In this document: positions 45,339 through 53,747 of the stretch, in pieces
How the letters are laid out: the number at the start of each line of letters is the position of its first letter
How positions within the stretch are numbered: position 1 is the stretch's first letter
NCBI RefSeq assembly: GCF_019459305.1
Contig: NZ_JAIBES010000093.1
Coordinates: 1 to 62,705 of the forward strand
Length of the DNA stretch: 62,705 bases
DNA from: Sphingopyxis sp.
GTDB lineage: Bacteria; Pseudomonadota; Alphaproteobacteria; Sphingomonadales; Sphingomonadaceae
Direction of reading: 5' to 3'
Program-made: the position numbers and the translations under genes
Notes under the pieces: generated by a model
Database searches by the model: none
What the model saw: the letters and a program-made list of their open reading frames with translations, nothing else
Told to the model about the DNA's origin: nothing

Positions 45339-47125
45339 GCATTATGCCCGAAGAGGCCATGGACGGCGTTCGCCTCGCGATTTTGAACAATCGTTTCGAA
45401 GGCGTGACACGCAAGATGGCCAACACGCTTTTGCGCACCGGGCGCTCGGGGGTGCTCAATGTCGCACGCGATTTCTCCTGCTGTGTCGTCACCGCCGATT
45501 GCGAATTGCTCGCGACCAATGAGGGCCTGCCGATCCATGTCTTGTCGGGTCCCGACATCATGGCACGGGTGATGAAGGAGTATCATCCCGACCTGAAGCG
45601 GGGCGACGCGTTCCTCAACAATTCACCCTATCATGGCTGCAGCCACGCCGCCGATCATACGCTGCTCGTGCCGGTCATCGATGATGAAGGACGCCACCGC
45701 TTCACCGTCGTCGTGAAGGCGCACCAGGCCGACATCGGCAATTCGATACCCACCACCTACCATGGCGCGGCAAAGGACGTGTATGAGGAAGGGGCACTGA
45801 TCTTCCCATCGATCCGCGTCCAGACCGACTATGAGACCAATGCGGATTTTCGCCGGATGTGCGAAATGCGGATTCGGGTTCCCGAACAATGGTGGGGCGA
45901 TTTTCTCGCGATGGTCGGTGCGGCGCGTATCGGCGAGCGTGAGATATTGGCGATCGCCACCGAAGAAGGCTGGGACGAACTAGACCGGTTCCGCCGCGAC
46001 TGGCTCGATTATTCCGAGCGGCGCATGGTCGACGCGATCGGGGCGCTCCCCGCGGGCAAATCGGTTCGCACGAGCCGCCACGACCCCTTTCCTGGCACCC
46101 CTGCCGACGGTATCGAAGTCAAGGTCGAGGTCACGGTGCATTCGAACGAGGCCACCGTCGAGATCGACCTCACCGACAATCCGGATTGCTTGCCGTGCGG
46201 GCTCAATCTTTCGGAGGCCTGCTCCCGCACGGCGGCGATGGTCGGGGTCTTCAATGCGATCGAGCATAGCGTTCCAAAAAATGCCGGCAGCTTTCGCCGG
46301 ATCGATGTGAAGCTCAGGGAAAATTGCATCGTCGGCATTCCCCGCCACCCGACAAGCACGTCGGTCTCGACGACCAACGTCGCGGACCGTGTCGCAAATG
46401 CGGTGCAGGCGGCGCTCGCCGAGGTGGGCGAGGGCTTTGGTCTTGCGGAATGCGGCGCGGTCATTCCGCCTGCGGTGGGCGTGGTCTCGGGCGTGCATCC
46501 CGATACCGGGCAACCTTTCGTCAACCAGCTGTTTCTCGGCATGTCGGGCGGTGCCGGCGCACCGCGCGCCGACGCCTGGGTGACGATCGGCCATGTCGGC
46601 AATGCGGGCCTTTGCTATGTCGATTCGGTCGAGCTCGACGAGCTTCGCCAGCCGCTCTATGTGTATAGCCGCTACCTGATGCGCGACACCGAAGGCGCGG
46701 GACGCAGCAAGGGGGCGCCCTCGATAGAAGTCGTGTTTGGTCCGCGCGACTGCGAATTGTCGGTGGGCTATGTGAGCGACGGCGCGGTGAATCCTGCGCA
46801 GGGCGTGCGCGGCGGCCTTGAAGGCGGACGCGGCGACCAGTACCGGATCCTTGCCGACGGGTCGCGTGAACAGCTCGCACCGTGCGCGCAGGTCACCCTG
46901 CTTCCCGGCGAAAAAATCGTGTCGGTCTCGACCGGCGGCGGCGGTTATGGCGCGCCGCACGAACGCGATCCCGAAGCCGTCGCGCATGATGTGAGCGAGG
47001 GGCTCGTCTCGAAGGACCGCGCGCGCGCGGTTTACGCGGTCGCTCTCGGCGCCGACGGACGGCCCGACCTCGACGAAACTGCGGCGCTGCGCGCCGCGGC
47101 GGCACAGGCGGCGACCGGTGGCTGA
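45335..47125 (+). CDS. Hydantoinase B/ketone-carboxylase alpha-type subunit (HyuB family)
   Basis: The 596-residue protein starts four bases inside the HyuA stop. Family landmarks are the early segment NRFEGVTRKMANTLLRTGRS, the histidine-rich metal-binding stretch NNSPYHGCSHAADHTLLVP, and the glycine-rich LPGEKIVSVSTGGGGYG near the C-terminus. It is the catalytic partner of HyuA. In characterised relatives this subunit binds the metal and the substrate, while HyuA activates it with ATP. It overlaps the GFA gene by eight bases, so all three are coupled. Confidence 0.92.
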   Translation: MSIMPEEAMDGVRLAILNNRFEGVTRKMANTLLRTGRSGVLNVARDFSCCVVTADCELLATNEGLPIHVLSGPDIMARVMKEYHPDLKRGDAFLNNSPYHGCSHAADHTLLVPVIDDEGRHRFTVVVKAHQADIGNSIPTTYHGAAKDVYEEGALIFPSIRVQTDYETNADFRRMCEMRIRVPEQWWGDFLAMVGAARIGEREILAIATEEGWDELDRFRRDWLDYSERRMVDAIGALPAGKSVRTSRHDPFPGTPADGIEVKVEVTVHSNEATVEIDLTDNPDCLPCGLNLSEACSRTAAMVGVFNAIEHSVPKNAGSFRRIDVKLRENCIVGIPRHPTSTSVSTTNVADRVANAVQAALAEVGEGFGLAECGAVIPPAVGVVSGVHPDTGQPFVNQLFLGMSGGAGAPRADAWVTIGHVGNAGLCYVDSVELDELRQPLYVYSRYLMRDTEGAGRSKGAPSIEVVFGPRDCELSVGYVSDGAVNPAQGVRGGLEGGRGDQYRILADGSREQLAPCAQVTLLPGEKIVSVSTGGGGYGAPHERDPEAVAHDVSEGLVSKDRARAVYAVALGADGRPDLDETAALRAAAAQAATGG

Positions 47126-47567
47126 TACTGCCGCGTTGAGCGGCTATCCCGACGCCCCTGTCGCGCTTCCCGTTGAAGGGGGATGTGCGTGCGGGCAGCT
47201 GCGCTATTCGATCGCGGCGCAGCCCGTGATCGGGCTTCATTGCCATTGCAACCATTGCCAGAGACTGTCGGGCACCGGACATGGCGCCTTTCTCGTGCTT
47301 CCCATCGCAGCCGCGACGATCCACGGCCAATCGTCGGCCTGGACCTATGTCGCCGACAGCGGCGGCACCTCGACCCGCCACTTCTGTCCGCAATGCGGCG
47401 CGCCCGTCTATGCGCGTCTCAGCCTGCACCCCGACGGTATCGTCGTTCCGGCTGCGAGCCTCGACCGAAGGGCGGATTTCCGGCCGACGGTTGCCTTGTT
47501 TACAGGCGAAGCTCAGGCGTGGGATGCGCCGGGTCCGTCGTTGAAGCATTTCCCGGGCGGGCTCTAG
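47118..47567 (+). CDS. GFA/CENP-V family zinc protein
   Basis: The 149-residue protein starts at GTG 47118, inside the end of HyuB. Zinc ligands are arranged as in glutathione-dependent formaldehyde-activating-like enzymes: CACGQLRY near residue 19, HCHCNHCQRLSG near 45 and FCPQCGAPVYARL near 93. Family members are S-hydroxymethylglutathione-synthase-like or C-S lyases, most with unknown substrates. Its coupling to HyuAB is notable, because bacterial acetone carboxylase has a small zinc-binding gamma subunit. Whether this protein fills such a place is speculation. A hairpin terminator follows. Confidence 0.85.
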   Translation: MADTAALSGYPDAPVALPVEGGCACGQLRYSIAAQPVIGLHCHCNHCQRLSGTGHGAFLVLPIAAATIHGQSSAWTYVADSGGTSTRHFCPQCGAPVYARLSLHPDGIVVPAASLDRRADFRPTVALFTGEAQAWDAPGPSLKHFPGGL

Positions 47568-47612
47568 CGCAAGAGCTGCATTTTCGGCTTCGGCCGAATA
47601 TCCGTCGCGCAA

Positions 47613-47632
47613 AGAACGGCTGGCGCCGTTCT
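47613..47632. terminator. Hairpin between convergent GFA and SDR genes
   Basis: AGAACGGC and GCCGTTCT form a perfect 8-bp stem with a TGGC loop. It lies between two converging operons, so it may end both transcripts. No T-run follows on either strand. A second small stem (TTCGG...CCGAA) is at 47583-47598. Confidence 0.5.
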
Positions 47633-47664
47633 CTACCTGGTCGTTCCATCGCTTGCGGGTAGCG

Positions 47665-48447
47665 CTAGATGATAGTGGCGCCGCCATCCACCGCGAGCGT
47701 CTGTCCGGTGATGTGGCCAGCGGCGTCGGAAACCAGCAGCAACGCCGCGCCCTTGAGATCGTCGGCGCCGCCGAATTTCTTCATCGGGATAAGGTCGAGG
47801 AGGCGATCGCTCGCCGTGTCGATCAGTCCCGCCGTCATTTTCGAGGGAAAATGCCCAGGCGCAAGCGCGTTGACGCGCACTCCGCGGCCGGCCCATTCGG
47901 CCGCCAGCGAGCGCGTCAGATTGATCACGCCGCCCTTGCTCGCATTATAGGCGGCGGTCGCTGGCAGGTCGGGGTGGTGCGCGGCCAGTCCTTCGATCGA
48001 AGCGACATTGAGAACCGCGCCTTTTCGTCGCGGCAACATGTCGTCCCTTGCGATCCGCTGCGTAAGACGAAACAGGCCCGTCAGGTTGAGACTGATCACC
48101 TTGTCCCATGCATCGAGCGGATGCTTTTCGGCAGGGGCGCCCCATGTCGCACCGGCGTTGTTGACCAGGATGTCGATCGGTCCGAAGGCATTTTGAGCGG
48201 CCGACCAGATGCTCTCCGCGGCGTCCGGATCCGTCCCGAGATCGGCGGCGACCGTCTTTGCCGCTATTCCATTTTGCGCGAGCGCTTCGGCCGCAATGTC
48301 GAGATCCTTTTGCTTTCGCGACACCAGCAAGAGGTTCGCGCCATATTCGCCAAGTGCTTCGGCGATCTGAAACCCAAGCCCGCGCGAGCCGCCAGTGATC
48401 ACCGCGACACGGCCGCTCAGGTCGAACAGTCTGGCAAGGTCGGTCAT
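47665..48447 (-). CDS. Short-chain dehydrogenase/reductase
   Basis: The 260-residue classical SDR has cofactor motif TGGSRGLGFQIA, NNAGATWG, active-site Ser in NVASIEGLA and YNASK. The end GGATII is C-terminal to the usual TLAVDGG. It overlaps the acyl-CoA ligase gene by four bases (ATGA), so the two are an operon. A keto-reductase or beta-hydroxyacyl oxidation role beside a CoA ligase is plausible, but the substrate is unknown. Confidence 0.9.
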   Translation of the reverse strand: MTDLARLFDLSGRVAVITGGSRGLGFQIAEALGEYGANLLLVSRKQKDLDIAAEALAQNGIAAKTVAADLGTDPDAAESIWSAAQNAFGPIDILVNNAGATWGAPAEKHPLDAWDKVISLNLTGLFRLTQRIARDDMLPRRKGAVLNVASIEGLAAHHPDLPATAAYNASKGGVINLTRSLAAEWAGRGVRVNALAPGHFPSKMTAGLIDTASDRLLDLIPMKKFGGADDLKGAALLLVSDAAGHITGQTLAVDGGATII

Positions 48448-50057
48448 TGCGCGCCGCTTTCATAATGGGAACTATAGGTCGCCCGCAGGAGCTTCTTGTC
48501 GATCTTGCCGGTCGCGCCGATCGGTATCTCGTCGACGAAAATAATCGCATCGGGGACCGCCCAGCGCGCGAGCTTCTCCGACAGGAGATTCTGGATGCCG
48601 CTCGCCGACACGTCGGCGGTATCCGCCAGCTTCACGAGCAGGAGCGGCCGTTCGTTCCACTTCGGATGCGGCACGCCGATCGCCGCCGCAAGTTCAACGC
48701 CCGGGTGGCTCATCGCGCTATTCTCGATGTCGACCGAACTGATCCATTCGCCGCCTGATTTGATGACGTCCTTCGCACGGTCGGTTATGCGCATATAGCC
48801 TTGTTCATCGATCGTCCCGACGTCGCCGGTGTCGAAAAAGCCGTCCCCGTTCACCGCGATGTCCCCGGCACGAAAATATCGCTCGACCACCGAATGGCCG
48901 CGGATCTGGATCGCGCCGACGCTCTTGCCGTCGCGCGGTAGCTCCCGGCCGCCGTCGTCGGCGATCCGAAGGTCGACCCCGATCATCGATCGCCCTTGGG
49001 CAAGGCGATAGGGGATCTGGTCTTCGAACGGCATCGCCTCGACGTCGGGCCGCGGGCGGCCGGACGTTCCAACCGGCGAAATTTCCGTCATCCCCCAGAG
49101 GTGCTGGACCTCGACTCCGTGGCGCGCGAACGCCCGGATGAGCGCTTCCGAGCAGGCCGCGCCGCCGACGTACACGCGCTTCAGCGCGCCGAGCTTCTTC
49201 CCGCTCTTCTCAAGATACCCGAGCAGCCCCAGCCAAACAGTCGGCACCCCGGCACTGGCCGTCACGCCTTCACGCTCGATAAGATCGTATAGCGAAGCGC
49301 CGTCGACACGCGAGCCGGGAAGAACAAGCTTCGCGCCAACTGCCGCCGCGGCGAAGACGAGCCCCCAGCCGTTCGCGTGGAACATGGGTACGGCCGGGAG
49401 GATGACATCCTTGGCCCCGAGATCGAAGGAGTCGGGCTGGATGATCATCAGGGTGTGAAGATAATTGGAACGCTGCGTGTAGAGCACGCCCTTGGGCAGG
49501 CCCGTGGTTCCGGAGGTGTAGCAGAGCCCCGCGCCGATATTCTCATCGAACTGACCCCAGAGATACCGGTCGCCATAGCCGTCGAGGAACGACGCCCATC
49601 CGTCGGGCCCCGCCTCGTCGAGCACGACGACCTGCTCGATCGACGAGCACGCCGCGCGAAGTCTTTCGATCAGCGGAACGAACTGGCGATCGGCGAAAAT
49701 AATCCGGTCGGTGGCATGATTGATAATGTAGACGAGCTGCTCGTCCGAAAACCGCGGATTGAGCGTATGGCAAATCGCGCCCATTCCCATGATACCGAAC
49801 CATGCGGCGACATGCTCCGCGCCATTCATCGCGAGCGTTGCGACGCGGTCACCGGGCCGGATTCCGCGCGCCGCCAGCGCATTGCTCAGGCGAGCGGCAT
49901 CGCTGCGTATGTGCTGCCACGTCGTACCGGAAACCTGGCCCTCGTGATTTCGCGACACCACGGGAATATGACCGTGCCAACGCGCGGCATGGTCGATGAA
50001 CTTGTCCGTCGTAAGCGACCAGGACTGCATCGCCCCGATGGTATCGAGCTCTTCCAT
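48444..50057 (-). CDS. Acyl-CoA ligase (AMP-forming, long/medium-chain or aryl type)
   Basis: A 537-residue ANL-superfamily adenylating enzyme. The start is ATG 50057 with AGGA upstream; a TTG two codons earlier is too close to the ribosome site. The P-loop is YTSGTTGLPKGV, the A5 region is LWGMTEISPVG, and the hinge/A8 motif FDTGDVGTIDEQGYM is followed by DRAKDVIKSGGEW. The catalytic Lys is in GATGKIDKKLLR. It activates a carboxylic acid to its CoA thioester with ATP. It heads a two-gene operon with an SDR. GntR box d lies 29 bp before its start. Confidence 0.92.
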   Translation of the reverse strand: MEELDTIGAMQSWSLTTDKFIDHAARWHGHIPVVSRNHEGQVSGTTWQHIRSDAARLSNALAARGIRPGDRVATLAMNGAEHVAAWFGIMGMGAICHTLNPRFSDEQLVYIINHATDRIIFADRQFVPLIERLRAACSSIEQVVVLDEAGPDGWASFLDGYGDRYLWGQFDENIGAGLCYTSGTTGLPKGVLYTQRSNYLHTLMIIQPDSFDLGAKDVILPAVPMFHANGWGLVFAAAAVGAKLVLPGSRVDGASLYDLIEREGVTASAGVPTVWLGLLGYLEKSGKKLGALKRVYVGGAACSEALIRAFARHGVEVQHLWGMTEISPVGTSGRPRPDVEAMPFEDQIPYRLAQGRSMIGVDLRIADDGGRELPRDGKSVGAIQIRGHSVVERYFRAGDIAVNGDGFFDTGDVGTIDEQGYMRITDRAKDVIKSGGEWISSVDIENSAMSHPGVELAAAIGVPHPKWNERPLLLVKLADTADVSASGIQNLLSEKLARWAVPDAIIFVDEIPIGATGKIDKKLLRATYSSHYESGAQ

Positions 50058-50085
50058 ATCCAACGATCCTTCAGAAAGCCCACTT

Positions 50086-50101
50086 TATGAGATCGCAAAA
50101 T
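50086..50101. promoter_or_regulatory. GntR box d (TATGAGATCGCAAAAT)
   Basis: An exact TGNGATCNCA core sits 29 bp before the acyl-CoA ligase ATG and upstream of the divergent hydrolase. Two further GCGATCGAT-type sequences follow at 50104-50113 and 50134-50143. The site lies inside a longer open frame that could be misread as the hydrolase N-terminus. Confidence 0.65.
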
Positions 50102-50289
50102 ATAGCGATCGATGCGCGACGTCAATATTTATGGCGATCGATTGGGACGGGTATGAATTTTTCCGCTGGGGGACAGTCTGATTTTGCCAAGATTAACGTA
50201 ACGTCGGTTTACACGCTGTGGTGCCGAGCAGCGTCAGCTGCTCTCCAGGAAAGGCAGGTGCAACAGGAGCTGTTGCACTTGACAAAAAT

Positions 50290-50305
50290 TATGAGATCAC
50301 ACAAA
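50290..50305. promoter_or_regulatory. GntR box e (TATGAGATCACACAAA)
   Basis: An exact TGNGATCNCA core 75 bp before the start I assign to the hydrolase at 50381. It shares TATGAGATC with box d, 204 bp away. Boxes d and e would serve the two divergent operons separately. Confidence 0.65.
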
Positions 50306-50380
50306 AACGGTCTGTCCGCTGCCGTAAGGAAGACTGCGGTTCAAATGGACGCGGTGAACCACCGGCGCTGGGAGGGCGAG

Positions 50381-51592
50381 ATGCTGCAATATTTTCCCGA
50401 TGTCTACTGGCCGAACCTGCTGTTCAGCAACGCGCTGTCATCGGGCGCAAGCGCCGGCGACATGGATGATGCATGCCGCGAGGCGCAGACGCTGATGCGT
50501 GGCGGCACGTCGGACAAGGCGCCCGAATTTAAGGAAGCGCTCGTTCGCGGATTTGGCGCCGTTGCCGACAAGCTCGATCATCTGATCTTCGAAGACCGCG
50601 CGATGGGTCGACTGATCAGTGCGGCGGACAAGAGCTTTCGGCTCGCCGCGGTTCTGAACTGCCTTGAGCTGTTGATGGACGACTTCTACGACCCCAGGAA
50701 GGTCCAGATATTCGACCGGCAGCGCGCCGCGTTCAAGACGGCGATAGAATTTGGTGGCGAACCGCACGACACGTCGCGTTTCATCGAAATCCCTTTCGAG
50801 GGGACGGTGATCGATGCCCTGTTTACGCCGGCTAACCGGCCTGGCCCGGCGCCGGTCGTTATCCATCTCAATGGCACGCACAGTACGATCGAGTGGCAAT
50901 ATCTTCTTGGTATTGCGCCCGAACTTGCTCGCCGCGGCATCGCTTCGATCAGCATGGATCATCCCGGCAGCGGCACCGCACGCTATCATCGTGGCCTCAA
51001 ATATCGCCCCGACTCCGAATCCTATGTCGGGGCGGTCATTGACCATCTTACCCGTTCGAAGCTCGCCGACAGCGATCGCATCGGCGTGTGCGGGAGCAGC
51101 TTCGGCGGCTACTTCGCGCCGCGCGCAGCCGCCAACGAGAGCCGGATCAAGGCCTGCTGTATTTGGGGGGCGACCTACGCCTTTCCGATCGATCGATATT
51201 TCCCCGACGGGCGTCCATCGTCACCGGGTCCTCTCGCCGATGCGGTGCGCGAGGAGGCGGTGCGCCAGCAGCGGTGGACGCACGGCGCGAAGGATAATCT
51301 CGACCTGTACGACAAGATGCTCGCCTATTCGCTGAAGGGCCACATCGAACGCGTCACATGCCCGCTTTTCATCATCCACGGAATCAACGATCCGCAGGCG
51401 CCGATGGGCAAGCAGGCCGAGCGCACATTCATCGAAGCTGTCGCATCTTCGCGCGCCGAAATCATCGGCATCACCCCCGAAATTGGCGGGGACATGCATT
51501 GCAACGTGGATAATCCACGCACCACGACCAATGCGATCGGCGACTGGTTCGGGGATATATTCGGCACGATCGCGCAGCCGGGCGCAGCCTAG
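50381..51592 (+). CDS. Alpha/beta hydrolase, paralogue of the 35.4-kb enzyme
   Basis: The 403-residue protein starts at ATG 50381, with GGAGG five bases before it. The first residues MLQYFPDVYWPNLLFSNAL align with the paralogue's MFEYFPANYPWSL. The frame is open back to 50087, but that part contains two regulatory boxes. The core has the elbow GVCGSSFGGYFAPR, the acid in IIHGINDPQAP and the histidine in GGDMHCNVDNP. It belongs to the dihydroxypseudooxynicotine-hydrolase/FrsA-like group. It is followed 11 bp later by a Tat-exported protein gene. Two paralogues in one cluster suggest two successive or alternative bond hydrolyses. Confidence 0.85.
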   Translation: MLQYFPDVYWPNLLFSNALSSGASAGDMDDACREAQTLMRGGTSDKAPEFKEALVRGFGAVADKLDHLIFEDRAMGRLISAADKSFRLAAVLNCLELLMDDFYDPRKVQIFDRQRAAFKTAIEFGGEPHDTSRFIEIPFEGTVIDALFTPANRPGPAPVVIHLNGTHSTIEWQYLLGIAPELARRGIASISMDHPGSGTARYHRGLKYRPDSESYVGAVIDHLTRSKLADSDRIGVCGSSFGGYFAPRAAANESRIKACCIWGATYAFPIDRYFPDGRPSSPGPLADAVREEAVRQQRWTHGAKDNLDLYDKMLAYSLKGHIERVTCPLFIIHGINDPQAPMGKQAERTFIEAVASSRAEIIGITPEIGGDMHCNVDNPRTTTNAIGDWFGDIFGTIAQPGAA

Positions 51593-51603
51593 GAGAGAAG
51601 CCC

Positions 51604-52170
51604 ATGTCCGACCTCACACGCCGCGCATTCATTCAGTCGGGATCGAGGCTGTCGATCGGTGCGACCGCCATGGCTGTCGCAGGCCCGACCCTCGCTGCGG
51701 ACGAAGCGGCCAGCCCGGATATCGTCAAGCGAGGCGCCAGCAAGCTGCTGGAGATTTTTCGCGCGCGCGCGCCCGACAGCTTTCAGCAGATGCATGTCGT
51801 GCTTGGCGCGCTGGAGAAGACCGTCGTCGTCGGTGATGCCATCTTTTTCTATCGCGGTGGCGACATGATCCTCATCAGCCGACCGAAAAAAGGGACGGCC
51901 GCGACACGCACGGGGCGGTCCTTGTCGATAGCGATCGCGGATGGGGCTGCGCTGGCCCGCGCGAGCGCCAATCCGGGCGACAAGGGCGCTTTGGGCGCTT
52001 CCGACCTTGGCAGGCTGAAGCTGCCGCGAGGCTCGAAATTCAGGACGATGCAGGGCATTGGCGCCGGTCGCTGGAATATCGCGCTGTCGCTTGCGCCCGC
52101 CCCGGCTCAGGCTCCATCGTTCTCCGGTCACCGGGCGGGCGAGGGGCGTTGGCAAACCCTCTCCAGCTGA
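51604..52170 (+). CDS. Tat-exported protein of unknown function
   Basis: The 188-residue protein begins with a twin-arginine signal (TRRAFIQSGSRLSIGATAMA, probable cleavage after TLAADEA). The mature region opens with a helix, DIVKRGASKLLEIFRARAP, and continues as an alternating strand pattern (VVLGALEKTVVVGDAIFFYR, GGDMILIS). I recognise no catalytic motif. The RAPDSFQQMHVVL part could form a small binding domain. It is cotranscribed with the hydrolase, so it probably serves the same pathway in the periplasm. Function unknown. Confidence 0.7.
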   Translation: MSDLTRRAFIQSGSRLSIGATAMAVAGPTLAADEAASPDIVKRGASKLLEIFRARAPDSFQQMHVVLGALEKTVVVGDAIFFYRGGDMILISRPKKGTAATRTGRSLSIAIADGAALARASANPGDKGALGASDLGRLKLPRGSKFRTMQGIGAGRWNIALSLAPAPAQAPSFSGHRAGEGRWQTLSS

Positions 52171-52180
52171 TTTGAACCTG

Positions 52181-52199
52181 AGCCGAGGTTTTCTCGGCT
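52181..52199 (+). terminator. Hairpin after the hydrolase/Tat-protein operon
   Basis: AGCCGAG and CTCGGCT form a 7-bp stem with a T-rich five-base loop, 10 bp after the stop codon. No T-run follows. About 260 further bases to the LysR stop hold no gene. Confidence 0.45.
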
Positions 52200-52459
52200 T
52201 CCCGTCGTGCTGGTGCGCCGCCGGGTTCAGTGTCAGACCGAAACGCGTCGCGCAGCCTGGCTCCGGCTGCGCCGCGCCACATGCTTGGCCACCGGGTGCG
52301 CGCACCGTCCGGAACGGGGGCGCCGGCAAAAAAATCATCGTCGTCGGCCGGCCCCGCCATCCCATTCTCCCGGTTCGGAGAGGGCAGAAATATTGAGCGG
52401 AGGATGCCAGCTCGTCAATTGATGTTCTGCAGGCAAGACGACGGCCGCCGAGCAGCAGC

Positions 52460-53398
52460 TCAGAGCGCCGCGGCGTCGTCGGTAAAATCGGGCGCGGCGT
52501 CGGTGGGTCCGAAGCGCTCGGCGACGATCGTCCGGAAACGCTCGATCGTTCGGATATTGGGGTTGGCAGGGTTGAAGATCATGCCGAGCGCGGCGAAAGG
52601 AAAGGGGTCGCGCAGGCCGAGTATCGAAACCCCTTCAAGCAGATGGGAAAGCGAGGAGCGGTTGACGAGAGCGACGGCGTGGCCGGTCCGAACGATCTCG
52701 GCCATCATCGACGCGCTTTGCGACATACCGAGAATCTGCGGACGAATGCGGGCATTGGAAAAGAGGCGCGTCAGATGGGGTGAAAAGTCCGACGCGAAGT
52801 CGCTGGGGGCGAGATAGATCGGGTCGTCGCGCAATTCGCGCAGCCAGATCTCCTTTTCGCCCGCCAGTGGATGAACGGCGGGAACGACAGCGACGATCAT
52901 GACCCTAGGAAGTTCGTGGACGAGGAAGCCGGGGTCGAGCTTTTGAATGGGAAAAGTGACCATCCCGATGTCGATTTCGGCGGCTTCGAGCTGGCGGACG
53001 ATCATGTCGGTCGGAAGCATCGCGTGGCGTACGACCACCGACGGATAGGTGGAGTGAAAGGCGGTGATGGCGCCCGGGAGCGGTCCGTGGACGAAATCGT
53101 CGGTGTAGGCAAAGCGCAGCCGCCCGCGCCCGCCTTCGCTGAAGAGCCTTACGTCGCGAACGGCATTTTCGGCGGTCTGGAGAGCAACGCGCGCCTCGCC
53201 GAGGAAAAACGCGCCCGCTGGAGTCAGGCTAATCTTCTGGTTTCGACCACGGTTCAGCAGCTTGATCCCGAGCTCATGCTCAAGGGCGTTGATCTGAAGA
53301 CTGACAGGCGGCTGGGTCAGGTTGAGCCTTTCGGCCGCCTTGCGGAAGCTGAGTTCCTCCGCCACCGCGACAAAGGTTTTGAGATGTTTCAGATCCAT
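52460..53398 (-). CDS. LysR family transcriptional regulator
   Basis: The 312-residue protein has the classic HTH at residues 1-60 (MDLKHLKTFVAVAEELSFRK, LTQPPVSLQINALEHELG) and a two-subdomain effector-binding region like CatR/BenM-type regulators (FAYTDDFVHGPLPGAI). It is divergent from the molybdoenzyme/MFS/LLM/FMN-reductase operon, which has no GntR box. Local activation of that operon by this protein would complement the GntR regulon (inference). The ligand is unknown. Confidence 0.9.
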   Translation of the reverse strand: MDLKHLKTFVAVAEELSFRKAAERLNLTQPPVSLQINALEHELGIKLLNRGRNQKISLTPAGAFFLGEARVALQTAENAVRDVRLFSEGGRGRLRFAYTDDFVHGPLPGAITAFHSTYPSVVVRHAMLPTDMIVRQLEAAEIDIGMVTFPIQKLDPGFLVHELPRVMIVAVVPAVHPLAGEKEIWLRELRDDPIYLAPSDFASDFSPHLTRLFSNARIRPQILGMSQSASMMAEIVRTGHAVALVNRSSLSHLLEGVSILGLRDPFPFAALGMIFNPANPNIRTIERFRTIVAERFGPTDAAPDFTDDAAAL

Positions 53399-53747
53399 CA
53401 GGGTGCGTCTTTGTCATGGCCTGCGGCGTTCGGCACTGATGTTGCAGATCATATCAAGGCGCGCGCGGCGCGTGCCGCCAACGCGCCGACCCTGTCTGCT
53501 TTGATACAAAATTCAAATCAAGTCATTCCCACATAATATTTCGTTTTGGCGGTGAGCGCGCGGATAGTTCGTCTCGCAGCGTTCGACAGAGCGCATCAGG
53601 CGGCAGGGCGCCGGACAAGTCGGGGGCCGAACCAGCCCGGCAGCCGGGTCGGAGCGATGCCAGGGATGGAGGTCGTTATGCACATGCGGCATTCTCGTGG
53701 TCGATGAATTGCTCCCCGAAGGGGTAGCACTGCCCGATGCGGAGCGC
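53399..53747. other. Divergent promoter region between LysR and the molybdoenzyme operon
   Basis: About 350 bases with no gene. The LysR-proximal part is AT-rich (around 53505-53545, with TTGATACAAAATTCAAATCAAG-like bases split over two lines) and should hold the LysR operator. An upstream GTG at 53697 keeps the molybdoenzyme frame open but adds residues without similarity. Confidence 0.45.

Noticed and set aside
45980..46987. A 335-codon minus-strand frame opposite HyuB
   Set aside because: Composition is a mirror of HyuB codons, with no similarity to any family and no start signal.
50087..50380. A 98-residue N-terminal extension of the second alpha/beta hydrolase
   Set aside because: It contains two GntR boxes, has no similarity to the paralogue, and a GGAGG precedes ATG 50381.
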